Shown: positions 32,857 through 41,466 of the stretch, one piece after another
How the letters are laid out: each line of letters opens with the position of its first letter
Position numbering within the stretch: the first letter of the stretch is position 1
NCBI GenBank assembly: GCA_964564865.1
Contig: CAZMDA010000010.1
Location: 10,840-74,839, forward strand
Source: RBG-16-66-20 sp964564865
Lineage (GTDB): Bacteria > Pseudomonadota > Gammaproteobacteria > Burkholderiales > SG8-39
Direction of reading: 5' to 3'
DNA length: 64,000 nt
The notes under the pieces: model-generated
Told to the model about the DNA's origin: nothing
Database searches by the model: none
What the model saw: only the letters and a program-made list of their open reading frames with translations
Made by a program: the position numbers and the translations under genes

Positions 32857-34467
32857 ATGACCGATTTCGCCCTGCCCAAGCTGGTTGCCTCCGCCGCGCC
32901 GGAGTTCACCGACCCGGCCACGGCCAAGGCCTGGCTGGAGCACGTGCCGCTGGCCAACGTCGCCGCCGCCCAGCACGAGCTGCTGCTGCAGATCGAGGAG
33001 TTCAACGCCTTCGACTGCAAGGCGGTGACGCGCCTCGCGACCATGGAGACGCTGCGCGAGGCGGTGAACTTCGTGCAGATCGAGCAGGCGCGGCGCTTCA
33101 CCAACCGCGCGCTGCCGATGGCCGAGGCCGAGAGCACGGCCTTCGCCGGCACGCTGGAGCTCTGGGAGCAGGCGCGCATCGGGTACCTGCGCTGCCTGGA
33201 GGCCGCCGCCGCCGGCGACGCCGCGGTCACGGGGCAGGCGGCGCTGATCTGCCAGCGCCTGCTTGCCTACTCGGGCCTGAAGATGTTCCACCACTACCGC
33301 GCCTACCGGCAGGTCGCCGCGAGCGACTGGCGGGCGCTGCACCAGGTCTACGCCGAGGCCGAGCGCCTGGGCGTCGCCGACACCGCGGTGAAGGACTACC
33401 TGAACCGCGACGTGCAGGACACCTCGCCGCGCATCGCCTACCTGCGGGCGGTGCTGATCGGGATGGCCAACCCGAACGAGATGAGCCAGCGCCAGCTCAC
33501 CTTCGCCGCCTACCTGCTGGAGCGCTGGGCGGGGAAGGTGGAGGTGGTGGCCGAGGCGCCCGAGGAGGGCGACATTCCGCCGCTGGTGGTGGACCTCGAC
33601 GGCTCGGGATGCCCGGAGCGCGGCGGCGCGGCGGCGAAGGCGCCGCGCTACCTCGACGTGGCGCGGCTGGCCAAGAGCCTGCGCAACCGCATCGGCCTGC
33701 TGCGCAAGGGCGAATCCCCGGCGAAGCTCGCGCTGGGCGAGGACTGCGTGCAGCCGTCCTGCGAGCAGCTGCTGGTGTTCCTCTACCGCCAGTGGTGCCA
33801 GGCCCGGGCCGCGCGCGGCGCCGAGCGAAAGCGCGTGTCCGACGTCGCCCAGGCCTGCAACGACATGGCGGCGATCCACTACTACATCTCGGGCAAGGTA
33901 TTCCGCCAGCCCGGCGAGCAGCGCGAGCTCAGCAAGCAGGAGCGCGAGCAGATCGCGACCTTCGGCCGCGTCAGCACGCGCGACGAGGACGACTACAGCG
34001 TGGTGCACGGCTTCCTGCTCGAGCACTGGGAGCTCGCCGACGAGAGCGCGCAGGGCCTGAAGATGGTCCGCCGCGCCGGCAACCCGGGCAAGCGCTACCT
34101 GAACGGGCAGCTGATGGGCGTGCGGCCGGCCGACTCGAAGAACTTCTTCGTCGGCCAGGTGCGCTGGCTGATGCAGAACGACGCCGGCGACCTGTACTGC
34201 GGGCTGCGCCTGCTGCCCGGGCTGCCGGCGGCCACCGCGGTGCGCCCGACCGGGCTCAACGTGCAGGACGCGAAGTACGTGCCGGCGCTGTCGCTCACCG
34301 GGGTGCCGGCGCTGAATGCGCCGCCATCGCTCGTGCTGCCCTCGGGCTGGTTCAAGCCCAAGCGCGTGGTGGAGGTGTTCGTCGAGTCCCCGGTCAAGGT
34401 CCGCCTCACCGAGATCCTCGAGCGCGGCAGCGACTACGAGCGCGTCGCCTACGAGATGGTGGCCTGA
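32857..34467 (+). CDS. conserved protein of unknown function, 536 residues
   Basis: I do not recognise a defined family. The protein is soluble, with no signal or membrane segment. The N-terminal 350 residues are mostly helical and rich in Ala, Leu and Arg, with an ordered start LPKLVASAAPEFTDPATAKAWL and a repeated helix-turn-helix texture. The C-terminal 150 residues look beta-rich (YSVVHGFLLEHWELADESAQGLKMVRR, FFVGQVRWLMQN, GLRLLPG, RVVEVFVES), as in a small barrel of PilZ-like shape. The RxxxR/D-x-S-x-x-G signature of PilZ is not evident. It is not overlapped with its neighbours and has host-like codon use. A signalling or chaperone-like role is possible but unproven. Confidence 0.85.
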   Translation: MTDFALPKLVASAAPEFTDPATAKAWLEHVPLANVAAAQHELLLQIEEFNAFDCKAVTRLATMETLREAVNFVQIEQARRFTNRALPMAEAESTAFAGTLELWEQARIGYLRCLEAAAAGDAAVTGQAALICQRLLAYSGLKMFHHYRAYRQVAASDWRALHQVYAEAERLGVADTAVKDYLNRDVQDTSPRIAYLRAVLIGMANPNEMSQRQLTFAAYLLERWAGKVEVVAEAPEEGDIPPLVVDLDGSGCPERGGAAAKAPRYLDVARLAKSLRNRIGLLRKGESPAKLALGEDCVQPSCEQLLVFLYRQWCQARAARGAERKRVSDVAQACNDMAAIHYYISGKVFRQPGEQRELSKQEREQIATFGRVSTRDEDDYSVVHGFLLEHWELADESAQGLKMVRRAGNPGKRYLNGQLMGVRPADSKNFFVGQVRWLMQNDAGDLYCGLRLLPGLPAATAVRPTGLNVQDAKYVPALSLTGVPALNAPPSLVLPSGWFKPKRVVEVFVESPVKVRLTEILERGSDYERVAYEMVA

Positions 34468-34483
34468 CCGTGCGGTGGCGGCG

Positions 34484-34846
34484 GTGAGCGGCGAGGGACC
34501 GGCGCCGACCGAGATCCGGCTGCACCAGAAGTCGCGCCTGATGGAGGTCGCCTACTCCGACGGCCGGACGTTCCGCCTGCCCTACGAGTTCCTGCGCGTG
34601 CACTCGCCCTCGGCCGAGGTGCGCGGGCACGGCCCGGGGCAGGAGGTGCTGCAGACCGGCAAGCGCGCGGTCGAGATCCGCTCGCTCGAACCGGTGGGGT
34701 CCTACGCGGTGCAGCCGGCGTTCTCCGACGGCCATGCCACGGGCATCTACTCCTGGGAATACCTCTACCACCTGGGCGAGAACCAGGAGCGGCTGTGGGC
34801 GGAATACCTGGAGCGCCTGGAGAGGGCCGGCGCCAGCCGGGACTAG
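34484..34846 (+). CDS. DUF971 protein (gamma-butyrobetaine hydroxylase N-terminal-like)
   Basis: The small domain of about 120 residues has PTEIRLHQKSRLMEVAYSDG, FRLPYEFLRVHSPSAEVRGHG, and the C-terminal YAVQPAFSDGHATGIYSWEYLYHLG. This is the DUF971 fold, also found as the N-terminal domain of gamma-butyrobetaine hydroxylase. Stand-alone copies are commonly encoded just before ubiE, as here. A role in iron-sulfur or ubiquinone metabolism has been suggested from context only. GTG 34484 is used as start because upstream codons shadow the previous gene. Confidence 0.9.
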   Translation: MSGEGPAPTEIRLHQKSRLMEVAYSDGRTFRLPYEFLRVHSPSAEVRGHGPGQEVLQTGKRAVEIRSLEPVGSYAVQPAFSDGHATGIYSWEYLYHLGENQERLWAEYLERLERAGASRD

Positions 34847-34855
34847 CGGGGCGTC

Positions 34856-35581
34856 GTGGCCGAGGCCGATTTCGGATTCCAGCGCGTCCCCGAGGCCGAG
34901 AAGGCGCGGCGGGTGGGCGAGGTCTTCGACCGCGTCGCGTCGCGCTACGACCTGATGAACGACCTGATGTCGGCCGGCCTGCACCGCGCCTGGAAGGCGT
35001 TCGCGGTGTCGGTGGCGCGGGTGCGCGCCGGCGAGCGCGTGCTTGACGTCGCCTCGGGCAGCGGCGACCTGGCGCGCGCGTTCGCGGCGCGCGGGGCGCA
35101 GGTCTGGATGAGCGACATCAACGGCAGCATGCTGGCGCGCGGCCGCGACCGGCTGCTGGACGCGGGCCGCGTCCTGCCGGCGGTGCAGTGCGATGCCGAG
35201 CGGCTGCCCTTCCCGGGGGCGAGCTTCGACTGCGTCAGCGTCGCCTTCGGCCTGCGCAACATGACGCACAAGGAGGCGGCCCTGGCCGAGATGGCGCGCG
35301 TGCTGCGGCCCGGCGGCCGCCTGGTGGTGCTCGAGTTCTCGCGGGTCTGCCCGGCACTGGAGAAACCCTACGACCTGTACTCCTTCCACGTCCTGCCCTG
35401 GCTGGGGGAGAAGGTGGCCGGGGACGCGGCGTCCTACCGCTACCTCGCCGAGTCCATCCGCCTGCACCCGGACCAGGAAACCCTGCGCCGGATGATCGGG
35501 GCCGCCGGGCTGGAGAACGTCGAGTATTTCAACCTGGCCGCGGGCGTGGCCGCAGTGCATCGCGGAATCAAACTACGGTAG
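34856..35581 (+). CDS. ubiE: ubiquinone/menaquinone C-methyltransferase
   Basis: UbiE is a SAM-dependent enzyme that C-methylates the demethoxy-benzoquinol (and demethylmenaquinol) ring. The 241-residue protein shows FDRVASRYDLMNDLMSAGLHRAWK, SAM motif I VLDVASGSGDLARAF, FDCVSVAFGLRNMTHK, VLRPGGRLVVLEFS and YRYLAESIRLHPDQE, all characteristic. GTG is the start codon. It begins the UbiE...UbiJ-UbiB stretch. Confidence 0.97.
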   Translation: MAEADFGFQRVPEAEKARRVGEVFDRVASRYDLMNDLMSAGLHRAWKAFAVSVARVRAGERVLDVASGSGDLARAFAARGAQVWMSDINGSMLARGRDRLLDAGRVLPAVQCDAERLPFPGASFDCVSVAFGLRNMTHKEAALAEMARVLRPGGRLVVLEFSRVCPALEKPYDLYSFHVLPWLGEKVAGDAASYRYLAESIRLHPDQETLRRMIGAAGLENVEYFNLAAGVAAVHRGIKLR

Positions 35582-35621
35582 GATAGGCGCTCGAGCCCAA
35601 GCGGGCAGGAGAGAGAGCGTC

Positions 35622-36488
35622 ATGCGCAAGTTCTTGTTCGGATTCGCGGCCGCCCTGGTGGGCACCGTGTTCTTCATCACCGAGGCCGAGGCCAAGCGCC
35701 TGGGCGGCGCGCGCAACGTGGGCGCGCAACGCAGCATCACCAACACGCCGCCGGCCAAGCCGGCGCAGCAGCAGGCGGCGCCCGCCAATCAGGTGCAACC
35801 CTCGGCGGCGCAGCCCGCGGCGGCCGGCGGCTCGCGCTGGATGCCCATCCTGGGCGGGCTCGCCCTCGGCGGCGCGCTGGGCTGGCTGATGGGCGCCAAC
35901 GGCCTGGGCGGGCTGATGGTCGGGATCCTGCTCGCGGCGCTGCTCGCGTTCGGCGCGCTGGCGCTGGTCCGCATGCTGGCGGCCAGGCGCGGCGAGGCGC
36001 AGCAACCGGTGCGGATGCAGTACGCCGGGGGCATGGGCAGCGAGACCGTCGCCGCGCCGCCGCCGTCGCAGTCCTCCGGCTTCGAGCCGCAGGCGCCGGC
36101 CGCCGCCACCGGCGTGCCCGCCGGCTTCGACGTCGCCGGGTTCCTGCGCGGCGCGAAGCTGAACTTCATGAAGCTGCAGGCTGCGAACGACTCCGGCAAC
36201 CTGGACGAGCTGCGCGAGTTCACCGCGCCGGACCTGTTCGAGGAACTGCGGCGCGACATCGAGTCGCGCCCCGGGCTGCGCCAGCAGACCGACATCCTGT
36301 CGCTCAACGCGGACCTGCTCGAGGTGGCCACCGAGGGCGACCGCCACTGGGCGAGCGTGCGCTTCGCCGGCACGGTGCGCGAGACGCCCGCGAGCGCGCC
36401 GGTGGGCTTCGAGGAGGTCTGGAACCTGGCGAAGCCGGTGGACGGCTCCAGCGGCTGGCTGCTCTCCGGCATCCAGCAGATGCACTAG
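35622..36488 (+). CDS. TIM44-like domain membrane protein
   Basis: The 288-residue protein has an N-terminal signal (MRKFLFGFAAALVGTVFF...AEA) and an Ala/Pro/Gln-rich spacer. Two adjacent hydrophobic segments follow (about 74-115), and a C-terminal TIM44-like domain starts GFDVAGFLRGAKLNFMKLQAANDSGNLDELREFT. The domain resembles the membrane-associated half of mitochondrial Tim44 and MRPL45. In betaproteobacteria this protein usually sits between ubiE and ubiJ. AGGAGAG precedes the start. A strong terminator follows 17 bases after the stop. Confidence 0.9.
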   Translation: MRKFLFGFAAALVGTVFFITEAEAKRLGGARNVGAQRSITNTPPAKPAQQQAAPANQVQPSAAQPAAAGGSRWMPILGGLALGGALGWLMGANGLGGLMVGILLAALLAFGALALVRMLAARRGEAQQPVRMQYAGGMGSETVAAPPPSQSSGFEPQAPAAATGVPAGFDVAGFLRGAKLNFMKLQAANDSGNLDELREFTAPDLFEELRRDIESRPGLRQQTDILSLNADLLEVATEGDRHWASVRFAGTVRETPASAPVGFEEVWNLAKPVDGSSGWLLSGIQQMH

Positions 36489-36505
36489 GGAAGGGCATTC
36501 CCGGC

Positions 36506-36537
36506 AAAGGCCACCACGCGGTGGCCTTTTCTTTTTC
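36506..36537 (+). terminator. rho-independent terminator between the TIM44-like gene and ubiJ
   Basis: AAAGGCCACC, a four-base loop and GGTGGCCTTT form a perfect 10-bp stem. It is followed at once by a T-rich tract (36530-36537). It shows that ubiJ-ubiB can have their own transcription start, and it rules out the in-frame GTG at 36521 as the ubiJ start. Confidence 0.9.
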
Positions 36538-36541
36538 CGCC

Positions 36542-37117
36542 ATGCTCGCCGACGTCCTGCCCCGCGCGCTCAACCACCTGCTCGATGCGGACCCGGCGCT
36601 GGCCGCGCGCCTGGCGCCGTTCCCGGGCGAGGTCCTGGAACTGCGCGCGCCGCCGCTGCCTCCGCTCAGCCTCGCCGTCGCTCCGGGCGGGCGCCTGCAG
36701 CCCGCGCCCGAGGGCGCCGTCGCCACGCTCACCGTCACGCTGGGACCCGGCGCGCTGGCCGCGGCGGTGAAGGGCGAGGACCATCTCCTGCGCGAGGTCG
36801 AGGTCTCGGGCAACGCGCGCCTCGCCGCCGAGGTGATGTTCCTCGTCCGCCACCTGCGCTGGGACGCGGAGGAGGACCTTTCCCGGCTGGTGGGCGACGC
36901 GGCGGCGCATCGCCTCGCCGGCGCCGCGCGCGGCCTTGCCGCGCTGCACCGGGAGGCCGCTCGGCGGGTGGCCGAAGGGTTCATGGAGTACGCGCTGGAG
37001 GAGCGGCCGCTCCTGGTGTCGCGCCAGGGCATGGCGCCGCTCGCCGCCGCGACCGCGCGCCTGCGCGACGACCTGGAGCGGCTGGAGCAGCGCATCCGCA
37101 GGCTGGAGGGGCGGTGA
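36542..37117 (+). CDS. ubiJ: UbiJ, ubiquinone-biosynthesis accessory factor (SCP2 domain)
   Basis: The protein of about 191 residues starts MLADVLPRALNHLLDADPA. It has an SCP2 sterol-carrier-like lipid pocket (ATLTVTLGPGALAAAVKGEDHLL, EVEVSGNARLAAEVMFLVRHLRWD) and ends in a coiled coil (LRDDLERLEQRIRRLEGR). UbiJ binds ubiquinone intermediates and holds the Ubi enzymes in a soluble complex with UbiK. A GTG seven codons upstream lies inside the terminator hairpin, so ATG 36542 is chosen. The gene overlaps ubiB by 4 bases. Confidence 0.93.
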   Translation: MLADVLPRALNHLLDADPALAARLAPFPGEVLELRAPPLPPLSLAVAPGGRLQPAPEGAVATLTVTLGPGALAAAVKGEDHLLREVEVSGNARLAAEVMFLVRHLRWDAEEDLSRLVGDAAAHRLAGAARGLAALHREAARRVAEGFMEYALEERPLLVSRQGMAPLAAATARLRDDLERLEQRIRRLEGR

Positions 37118-38631
37118 TCAGGAGCGTGGCGAACGCCGCGCGCATGCTGCGGATCCTGCAGGTGGTGCTGCGCTTCCGGCTCCACCGGCTGCTGCCCGGG
37201 TACGCGGTGCCGGGCGATTCCGGCCGCGCCGAGCGGCTGCGCCTGGCCCTCGAGGCGCTGGGGCCGATCTTCGTCAAGTTCGGCCAGATCCTGTCCACGC
37301 GCCGCGACCTGCTGCCGGCGGACATCGCCGACGAGCTGGCGAAGCTGCAGGACCGGGTGCCGCCGTTCGACTCCGCGCTCGCGGTCGCCGAGGTCGAGGC
37401 CGCGCTCGGCAAGCCGGTTGCCGAGGCCTTCGGCAGCTTCGAGCGCGAGCCGGTGGCGAGCGCCTCGGTGGCCCAGGTCCATTTCGCCACGCTGAAGGAC
37501 GGCGCCGAGGTCGCGGTGAAGGTGCTGCGGCCGGGCGTGGAGCGCGCGATCGAGAAGGACGTGAAGCTGCTGCGCACCGCCGCCGCGCTGCTCGAGCGCG
37601 CCTGGGCCGACGCCCGGCGACTGCGGCCGCGCGAGGTGGTGGAGGAGTTCGCCCGCCACCTGGACGAGGAGATGGACCTGCTGCGCGAGGCCGCCAACGC
37701 CTCGCAGCTGCGGCGCAATTTCGAGGCCTCGCCGCTGCTCGCGGTGCCGGCGATCCACTGGGACCTGTGCTCGCAGCGCGTGATGGTGATGCAGCGCATG
37801 CACGGCACGCCGATCTCGCAGGTGGAGGCGCTGCGCGCGAAGGGCGTGGACATCCCGCGCCTGGCGCGCGCCGGGGTGGAGATCTTCTTCTCCCAGGTGT
37901 TCCGCGACGGCTTCTTCCACGCCGACATGCACCCGGGCAACATCCTGGTGGCCACCGAGGGGGCGGACGCCGGCAAGTACATCGCGCTGGATTTCGGCAT
38001 CGTGGGCACGCTCACCGAGACCGACAAGAACTACCTGGCGCAGAACTTCATCGCCTTCTTCAACCGCGACTACCGGCGCGTGGCGCAGGCGCACCTGGAC
38101 GCGGGCTGGGTCCCGGCGGGCACGCGGGTGGACGCCTTCGAGTCGGCGATCCGCGCGGTGTGCGAGCCGATCTTCGCCCGGCCGCTGAAGGAGATCTACT
38201 TCGGCCGGCTGCTGCTGCGCCTGTTCCAGACCTCCCGGCGCTTCGACGTCCGGATCCAGCCGCAGCTGGTGATGCTGCAGAAGACGCTGCTCAACATCGA
38301 GGGCCTGGGCCGGGAGCTCGACCCGGACCTGGACCTGTGGCAGACGGCGAAGCCCTACCTGGAGCGCTGGATGAGCGAGCAGGTCGGCTGGCGCGGCCTG
38401 GCGCGGACCATCCGGCGCGAGGCGCCCTACTGGGCGCAGACCCTGCCGCAGCTCCCCCGGCTGGTGCACCGGCTGCTGGAGGAGGACCGGCTCGGCAGCC
38501 TGCGCGACGCCCTGGACGCGCTGGCCGCCGCCGGGCGGCGCCGGAACCGCCTGCTCGCGGTCCTGCTGGCCGTGCTGGCGGGGGCACTTGCAGCCGCGCT
38601 GGCCTTGATTATCATTGCGCCGCCATGCTGA
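37114..38631 (+). CDS. ubiB: UbiB, ADCK/ABC1-type ATPase for ubiquinone synthesis
   Basis: The 505-residue atypical kinase has the KxGQ motif in FVKFGQILSTRRDLLP and the alanine-rich loop EPVASASVAQVH of the ADCK family. It also has the ATP lysine in VAVKVLRPG, HADMHPGNILV and the metal aspartate in ALDFGIVG. The C-terminus holds two hydrophobic segments (about 480-503) that anchor it to the inner membrane. UbiB is thought to extract hydrophobic intermediates for the Ubi complex. It starts with GTG, and its stop overlaps the symporter start by 7 bases. Confidence 0.95.
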   Translation: MIRSVANAARMLRILQVVLRFRLHRLLPGYAVPGDSGRAERLRLALEALGPIFVKFGQILSTRRDLLPADIADELAKLQDRVPPFDSALAVAEVEAALGKPVAEAFGSFEREPVASASVAQVHFATLKDGAEVAVKVLRPGVERAIEKDVKLLRTAAALLERAWADARRLRPREVVEEFARHLDEEMDLLREAANASQLRRNFEASPLLAVPAIHWDLCSQRVMVMQRMHGTPISQVEALRAKGVDIPRLARAGVEIFFSQVFRDGFFHADMHPGNILVATEGADAGKYIALDFGIVGTLTETDKNYLAQNFIAFFNRDYRRVAQAHLDAGWVPAGTRVDAFESAIRAVCEPIFARPLKEIYFGRLLLRLFQTSRRFDVRIQPQLVMLQKTLLNIEGLGRELDPDLDLWQTAKPYLERWMSEQVGWRGLARTIRREAPYWAQTLPQLPRLVHRLLEEDRLGSLRDALDALAAAGRRRNRLLAVLLAVLAGALAAALALIIIAPPC

Positions 38632-40061
38632 TCACCTTCGTCCTGCTCTATCTCGCCGTCACCATCGCCATCGGCCTGTGGGCGGCCCTGCGCGTGCGCA
38701 ACTCGAAGGACTACCTGCTCGCCGGGCGCAGCCTGCCGCTGCACATGACCACGGCGACCGTGTTCGCGACCTGGTTCGGCGCCGAGACGGTGCTGTCGGT
38801 GTCGGCGACCTTCACCAAGGACGGGCTGGGGGGCATCGTCGCCGATCCCTTCGGCGCTTCGTTCTGCCTCATCTTCGTGGCGCTGTTCTTCGCGCGCGCC
38901 TTCTACCGCATGGACCTGCTCACCATCGGCGACTTCTACCGCAAGCGCTACAGCAAGACGGTCGAGGTCGCCACCAGCGTCGCCATCACCACCTCGTACC
39001 TCGGCTGGACCTCGGCGCAGCTGACCGCGCTGGGACTGGTGTTCTCGGTTCTCTCGGGCGGCGCCATCGACCTGTCCACCGGCATCATCATCGGCGGCGC
39101 CATCGTGCTCGGCTACACCATCTGGGGCGGCATGTGGTCGGTGGCGATGACCGATCTCTTCCAGTCGATCGTGATCCTGGTCGGGCTGTGCGCCATCGCC
39201 TGGCTGGTGAGCGACATGGCCGGCGGCACGGGCAAGGTGATCGCGGCCGCGGCCGAGGCCGGCAAGTTCGAGTTCTGGCCCAAGGGCGGCACCAAGGAGT
39301 GGCTCGCCTTTGCCGCCGCCTGGATGACGCTCGCCATCGGCTCCATCCCGCAGCAGGACGTGTTCCAGCGCGTCACCTCGGCGAAGGACGAGAAGACCGC
39401 GGTGCGGGCGACGCTCGCCGGCGCGGCGATCTACTTCTGCTTCGCTTTCGTGCCGATCTTCATCGCCTACTCGGCGCTGGTGATCGACCCGGGCATGGGC
39501 AAGCTGTTCGACGCCGAGGACGGGCGCGAGATCCAGCGCATCCTGCCCGACCTGATCCTGGAGCGCACGCCGCTGTGGGCGCAGGTGCTGTTCTTCGGCG
39601 CGCTCCTCTCGGCGATCATGTCCACCGCGTCCGGCGCCCTGATCGCGCCCACCGCGCTCGCCACGGAGAACATCGTGCGGCCGTTCTTCCGCAACATGAG
39701 TGACCGGCAGTTCCTGCTGCTGCTGCGGGTGGTGCTGGTCACCTTCACGCTCGGCGCCCTGCTGTTCGCACTCAACTCGCGCAGCACCATGTACGAGATG
39801 GTGCAGAACGCCTACAAGGTGACCCTGGTGTCCTGCGTCGCGCCGCTGGTCGCCGGCATCTTCTGGAAGCGCGCCAACAACGTCGGCGCCACGCTGGCGG
39901 TCGCGTTCGGCCTGGGCAGCTGGATCGCCGCCGAGGTGCTGGCGGCCGAGGCGACGGTGCCGCCGCAGCTGGTCGGGCTCGCGTTCTCGATCTTCGGCAT
40001 GGTCATGGGCTCCTACCTGCCCGCGGCGCGGGCCGCCGCCCGTCCTTCGCACAAGCCCTAG
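38625..40061 (+). CDS. sodium:solute symporter family transporter
   Basis: The protein of about 478 residues has 12-13 hydrophobic segments and the SSS-family features. These are the N-terminal YLAVTIAIGLWAALRVRNSKDYLLAGRSLP, ATWFGAETVLSVSATF, GDFYRKRYSK, TSYLGWTSAQLTALG and the sodium-site region ALLSAIMSTASGALIAP. Such transporters move sugars, amino acids, carboxylates or pantothenate with Na+, and the substrate cannot be read here. It overlaps ubiB but is probably not part of ubiquinone synthesis. Confidence 0.9.
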   Translation: MLITFVLLYLAVTIAIGLWAALRVRNSKDYLLAGRSLPLHMTTATVFATWFGAETVLSVSATFTKDGLGGIVADPFGASFCLIFVALFFARAFYRMDLLTIGDFYRKRYSKTVEVATSVAITTSYLGWTSAQLTALGLVFSVLSGGAIDLSTGIIIGGAIVLGYTIWGGMWSVAMTDLFQSIVILVGLCAIAWLVSDMAGGTGKVIAAAAEAGKFEFWPKGGTKEWLAFAAAWMTLAIGSIPQQDVFQRVTSAKDEKTAVRATLAGAAIYFCFAFVPIFIAYSALVIDPGMGKLFDAEDGREIQRILPDLILERTPLWAQVLFFGALLSAIMSTASGALIAPTALATENIVRPFFRNMSDRQFLLLLRVVLVTFTLGALLFALNSRSTMYEMVQNAYKVTLVSCVAPLVAGIFWKRANNVGATLAVAFGLGSWIAAEVLAAEATVPPQLVGLAFSIFGMVMGSYLPAARAAARPSHKP

Positions 40062-40062
40062 C

Positions 40063-41133
40063 TTGCGCGAGTCCTCGCTCGCCCGCTTCCTCCTCCTCGC
40101 CACCGTCCTGCTCGTCGCCTACGCGACGCTGCATCCGCTGTCGGGCTGGCGCGACCCGGGCGCGACGCCGTTCGCGTTCCTCGCCGCGCCCTGGCCGCGC
40201 TACCTCACCGGCTTCGACCTCGCCGCCAACTTCGCCGGCTACGTGCCGTATGGCTTCCTGTTCGTCCTCGCCGTGCGGCCGGGCTGGCCGGCGGCGACGG
40301 CGGTTGCGTTCGCGCTCGCCTCGGGCGGCGCGCTGTCGCTGGCGCTGGAGGCGGCGCAGAGCTTCCTGCCGGCCCGCATCCCGTCGCAGGCCGATGTGCT
40401 CGCCAACGTCGCCGGCGTGGCCGCCGGGGCGCTCGCCGGAGCGGTCGCGGCGCCGCGCCTGCTGGGCGGCGGGGCCCTGCGTCGCGCGCGAATCGCGGTG
40501 CTGGAGTCCGGCACCTGGGCCAACCTCGGCCTGACGCTGCTCGGGCTGTGGCTGTTCGCGCAGCTGAACCCGGCCACGCTGCTGTTCGGCGCCGGGGACC
40601 TGCGCGACCTCGTTGCCGCGCCGGCGGGCGAGCGCCATGGCGCCGGGTTCTTCATCGCCGTGGAGTGCGCCGTCGCCACGGCGAACCTGCTCGCGGTGAC
40701 GCTGCTCGGCTCGGCGCTGGCGCGCCCCGGGGCGCCGCTGCGCGCGCTGCTGGCCGGACTGCTCGCGGCCGCCCTGGCGGTGCGCACCCTGGCGTTCGCG
40801 GTGCTGATGCAGGCGGAACACGCGCTGGTCTGGCTCACCCCGGGCGCGCAGCTGGGCCTCGTCTGCGGTGCCGGGCTGGCGCTGGCGGCGCTCGCGCTGC
40901 CGCGCGGCGCGCGCCTGGCGCTGGCGGCGATGCTGCTCATGGCGGCCACGGTGCTGGTCAACCTGGCGCCGCCGAACCCCTACCTCGCGGCGACGCTGAA
41001 GGTCTGGGAGCAGGGCCATTTCCTCAACTTCAACGGCCTGACGCGGCTGGTGTCCGCGCTGTGGCCGTTCATCGCCATGGGCTACCTGGTGCTGCTCGCC
41101 GCGCGCCGCGGGCGCGAGGGGCCGCTCGGGTAG
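40063..41133 (+). CDS. VanZ-like family membrane protein
   Basis: The 356-residue protein has about nine hydrophobic helices. The N-terminal part matches the VanZ-like domain: LHPLSGWRDPG, FDLAANFAGYVPYGFLFVL, and SLALEAAQSFLPARIPSQADVLANVAGVAAGAL. The C-terminal half is a further membrane region with PPNPYLAATLKVWEQGHFLNFNGLTR before the last helix. Function is unknown; the family is named after a teicoplanin-resistance protein. TTG is the only sensible start, 2 bases after the symporter stop. Confidence 0.85.
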   Translation: MRESSLARFLLLATVLLVAYATLHPLSGWRDPGATPFAFLAAPWPRYLTGFDLAANFAGYVPYGFLFVLAVRPGWPAATAVAFALASGGALSLALEAAQSFLPARIPSQADVLANVAGVAAGALAGAVAAPRLLGGGALRRARIAVLESGTWANLGLTLLGLWLFAQLNPATLLFGAGDLRDLVAAPAGERHGAGFFIAVECAVATANLLAVTLLGSALARPGAPLRALLAGLLAAALAVRTLAFAVLMQAEHALVWLTPGAQLGLVCGAGLALAALALPRGARLALAAMLLMAATVLVNLAPPNPYLAATLKVWEQGHFLNFNGLTRLVSALWPFIAMGYLVLLAARRGREGPLG

Positions 41134-41136
41134 AAT
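41131..41136 (+). promoter_or_regulatory. -10-like TAGAAT just before the ferredoxin gene
   Basis: TAGAAT overlaps the VanZ-like stop codon and ends 9 bases before the ferredoxin ATG, with no Shine-Dalgarno sequence between. It is the third case in this window of this hexamer-to-ATG geometry. Confidence 0.38.
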
Positions 41137-41145
41137 CCGGCCCCC

Positions 41146-41466
41146 ATGTCCCCCGATCCCTACTACCGGCGCCACATCTTCTTCTGCTGCAACCAGCGCG
41201 AGGGCAGCGACCGGCCCAGCTGCAACGGCAAGGGCGCCTCGGCGATGCGCGACTACGCCAAGCAGCGCGTGAAGGAACTGGAGCTCGCCGGCGAAGGCAA
41301 GGTGCGCGTCAACCAGTCCGGGTGCCTGGACCGCTGCGAGGAGGGGCCCTGCGCGGTGGTGTACCCGGAGGGCGTCTGGTACACCTACGTGGACCGCGCC
41401 GACATCGACGAGATCGTCGAGGAGCACCTGCAGCACGGCCGCATCGTCGAGCGGCTGCGCATCTGA
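41146..41466 (+). CDS. thioredoxin-fold 2Fe-2S ferredoxin
   Basis: The 106-residue protein has the ligand pattern of thioredoxin-like [2Fe-2S] ferredoxins: cysteines at 14/15 and 26 (FFCCNQREGS...SCNGKG) and at 60 and 64 in QSGCLDRCEEGPCAVVYPEG. The end matches the family's DIDEIVEEHLQHGRIVERL. It is a cytoplasmic electron carrier related to the NuoE/HoxE small domain and to Shethna-type ferredoxins. The next gene starts on the base that ends this one (TGATG). Confidence 0.92.
   Translation: MSPDPYYRRHIFFCCNQREGSDRPSCNGKGASAMRDYAKQRVKELELAGEGKVRVNQSGCLDRCEEGPCAVVYPEGVWYTYVDRADIDEIVEEHLQHGRIVERLRI

Noticed and set aside
36521..36541. An upstream in-frame GTG as ubiJ start
   Set aside because: It lies in the terminator stem and T-run, and ATG 36542 gives the conserved UbiJ N-terminus.
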